This document shows positions 63,142-64,000 of a DNA stretch of 64,000 bases, one piece after another (position 1 is the stretch's first letter; every line of letters starts with the position of its first letter). The stretch lies in NCBI RefSeq assembly GCF_024054175.1, contig NZ_JAMXLA010000001.1, forward strand, positions 3,553,150 through 3,617,149, written 5' to 3'. Origin of the DNA: Flavobacterium sp. NRK1 (GTDB lineage Bacteria; Bacteroidota; Bacteroidia; Flavobacteriales; Flavobacteriaceae). The translations under genes were made by a program, and so were the position numbers. The notes beneath the pieces were generated by a model. That model made no database searches. It was not told the origin of the DNA and saw only the letters and a program-made list of their open reading frames with translations.

Positions 63142-64000
63142 TTATCTTTTAAGTGAGAAATGCGCTTTAAACTCCCTTGTTACCGTTGTGGTGCCATCAA
63201 ACTCAGGGTAGGTTACACTGAACCAGTAGTCATCGGCAGGAAGCGGTGTACCGTTGAAGGTACCGTCCCATCCGTCACTCTCAAGGTCAGGGCTGATCTG
63301 TTTGATAAGCTTGCCGTAGCGGTCAAAGATGTAAATTACAGATCCTGTGTTCTGAAGCCCGATGATATTCCACGTATCATGGAAGCCGTCACCGTTAGGG
63401 GTAAAGAAGTTAGGGTAGTCTACAACGCTTACACCTTCTATCGGAAGTACTCCACAGCTGAACTCGGTCTTCACATCATATACCCTTACCATGTGAGGGC
63501 CTGGGGATACATTGGTAAATACAGGGCTGGTCTGTGTAGGGCCTTCATCAAGCTGGTACACATACTCTCCGTTTCCTTCCACTGTGATGGTGATCACCTG
63601 GTTGTCGCTGAAGTAGTTGGTTACATAATAACCTGCTCCTACAGGGCTGGCCATTCCCGACTTGATCACTGTAAATACTGCCGAGAGGTCAGATACACAT
63701 GCATTGGGAAGCGGGCCGGTTACCTCTACCGTATAGTCACCTTCCGATACGGCAAGGTAAGTACCTGAGGACGGATCGGCATCGGTAAGCTCCACTCCGT
63801 CTAAGAACCAGCGGTAGCTGTGTCCTGCAGGGGCTACACCGCTGTCAAGCAGCAGGCCGTCTGTGGTACCGTCTACATCAACACATACCGTATTGCTGCC
63901 GTTCTCCCCTGTGATTACAGGTTCTGCAAGGCGCTCTACATGCAGGGTGAAGGTAGTGATATCATGGCATTTGCTTAGTGTAGCGGTATTGGTCACCCTT
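63142..64000 (-). CDS. Large secreted surface protein, C-terminal part with T9SS type B domain (5' end outside window)
   Basis: About 285 residues are visible and the frame stays open to the right edge, so the start is outside; the GTG at 63996 is internal. At least one Ig/PKD-like repeat (YRWFLDGVELTDADPSSGTY; GDYTVEVTGPLPNACVSDLS) is followed by the gliding-motility-type C-terminal domain (about the last 90 residues: FFTPNGDGFHDTWNIIGLQN, YIFDRYGKLIKQISP, GWDGTFNGTPLPADDYWFSV). Such proteins are exported by the type IX system and often act as adhesins. Its GC is near 50% in a hand-counted line against about 32% in its neighbour. Confidence 0.9.
   Translation of the reverse strand, partial: RVTNTATLSKCHDITTFTLHVERLAEPVITGENGSNTVCVDVDGTTDGLLLDSGVAPAGHSYRWFLDGVELTDADPSSGTYLAVSEGDYTVEVTGPLPNACVSDLSAVFTVIKSGMASPVGAGYYVTNYFSDNQVITITVEGNGEYVYQLDEGPTQTSPVFTNVSPGPHMVRVYDVKTEFSCGVLPIEGVSVVDYPNFFTPNGDGFHDTWNIIGLQNTGSVIYIFDRYGKLIKQISPDLESDGWDGTFNGTPLPADDYWFSVTYPEFDGTTTVTREFKAHFSLKR

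Noticed and set aside
63160..63768. 202-codon plus-strand reading frame opposite the type B protein
   Set aside because: The minus strand encodes a recognisable sorting domain; the plus frame is open only because of higher GC and codon bias.

Overview
The window looks like chromosome of a member of the Flavobacteriaceae, probably Flavobacterium or a close relative. Three things point there: low GC (about 32% in hand-counted lines), SusC/SusD pairs with type IX secretion (T9SS) type A and type B C-terminal domains, and -7 promoter elements of the Bacteroidota form TAnnTTTG with no obvious Shine-Dalgarno sites. All functional calls come from reading motifs; no database was searched.

Layout. 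1-5.8 kb: a mannose-use operon read leftward (a ROK sugar kinase fused to mannose-6-phosphate isomerase, then a GH92 enzyme cut by the window edge) with a divergent GntR/UTRA regulator and a good palindromic operator between them. 6.0-17.1 kb: a ZIP metal transporter, an NtrC-type sigma-54 activator, then a potassium operon (small unknown protein, kdpF, kdpA, kdpB, kdpC, a beta-barrel porin, a KdpD lacking its kinase half, and a separate histidine kinase). 17.4-22.3 kb: a secreted S8 protease, and a GH39-GH43 pair. 22.7-31.4 kb: an SDR / DUF2867 / TIGR03643 operon, an MpaB-like protein with a small membrane protein, CbpA-CbpM chaperones, a universal stress protein, a DUF892 protein with a small lipoprotein, and FNR-like TGATnnnnATCA boxes in front of three of these units.

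31.4-39.5 kb: an ECF sigma / FecR / STN-SusC / SusD locus whose enzymes are two phosphodiesterases (calcineurin-like and GDPD), not glycosidases. 39.6-58.8 kb: an alpha-mannan utilisation locus read leftward (LacI regulator, SusC, SusD, SusE-like, GH76, SGNH esterase, GH2, GH92, GH125, GH92, GH97). 59.2-64 kb: aconitase, a patatin-like lipase, and the C-terminal part of a large T9SS type B surface protein with clearly higher GC.

How it fits together. A surface GH76 endo-1,6-mannanase would cut the alpha-mannan backbone, SusC/D/E would bind and import the pieces, GH92 and GH125 enzymes would trim them in the periplasm, and the ROK-isomerase fusion would turn mannose into fructose-6-phosphate. 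All three GH92 enzymes have Gln where the usual proton-donor Glu of the HGNEP motif sits. Such a change has been linked to cleavage of mannose-1-phosphate diesters. Together with the adjacent phosphodiesterase locus, this raises the testable idea that the region handles phosphorylated (yeast-type) mannan. Several strong hairpins sit between genes of the mannan operon and may set the dosage of each segment.
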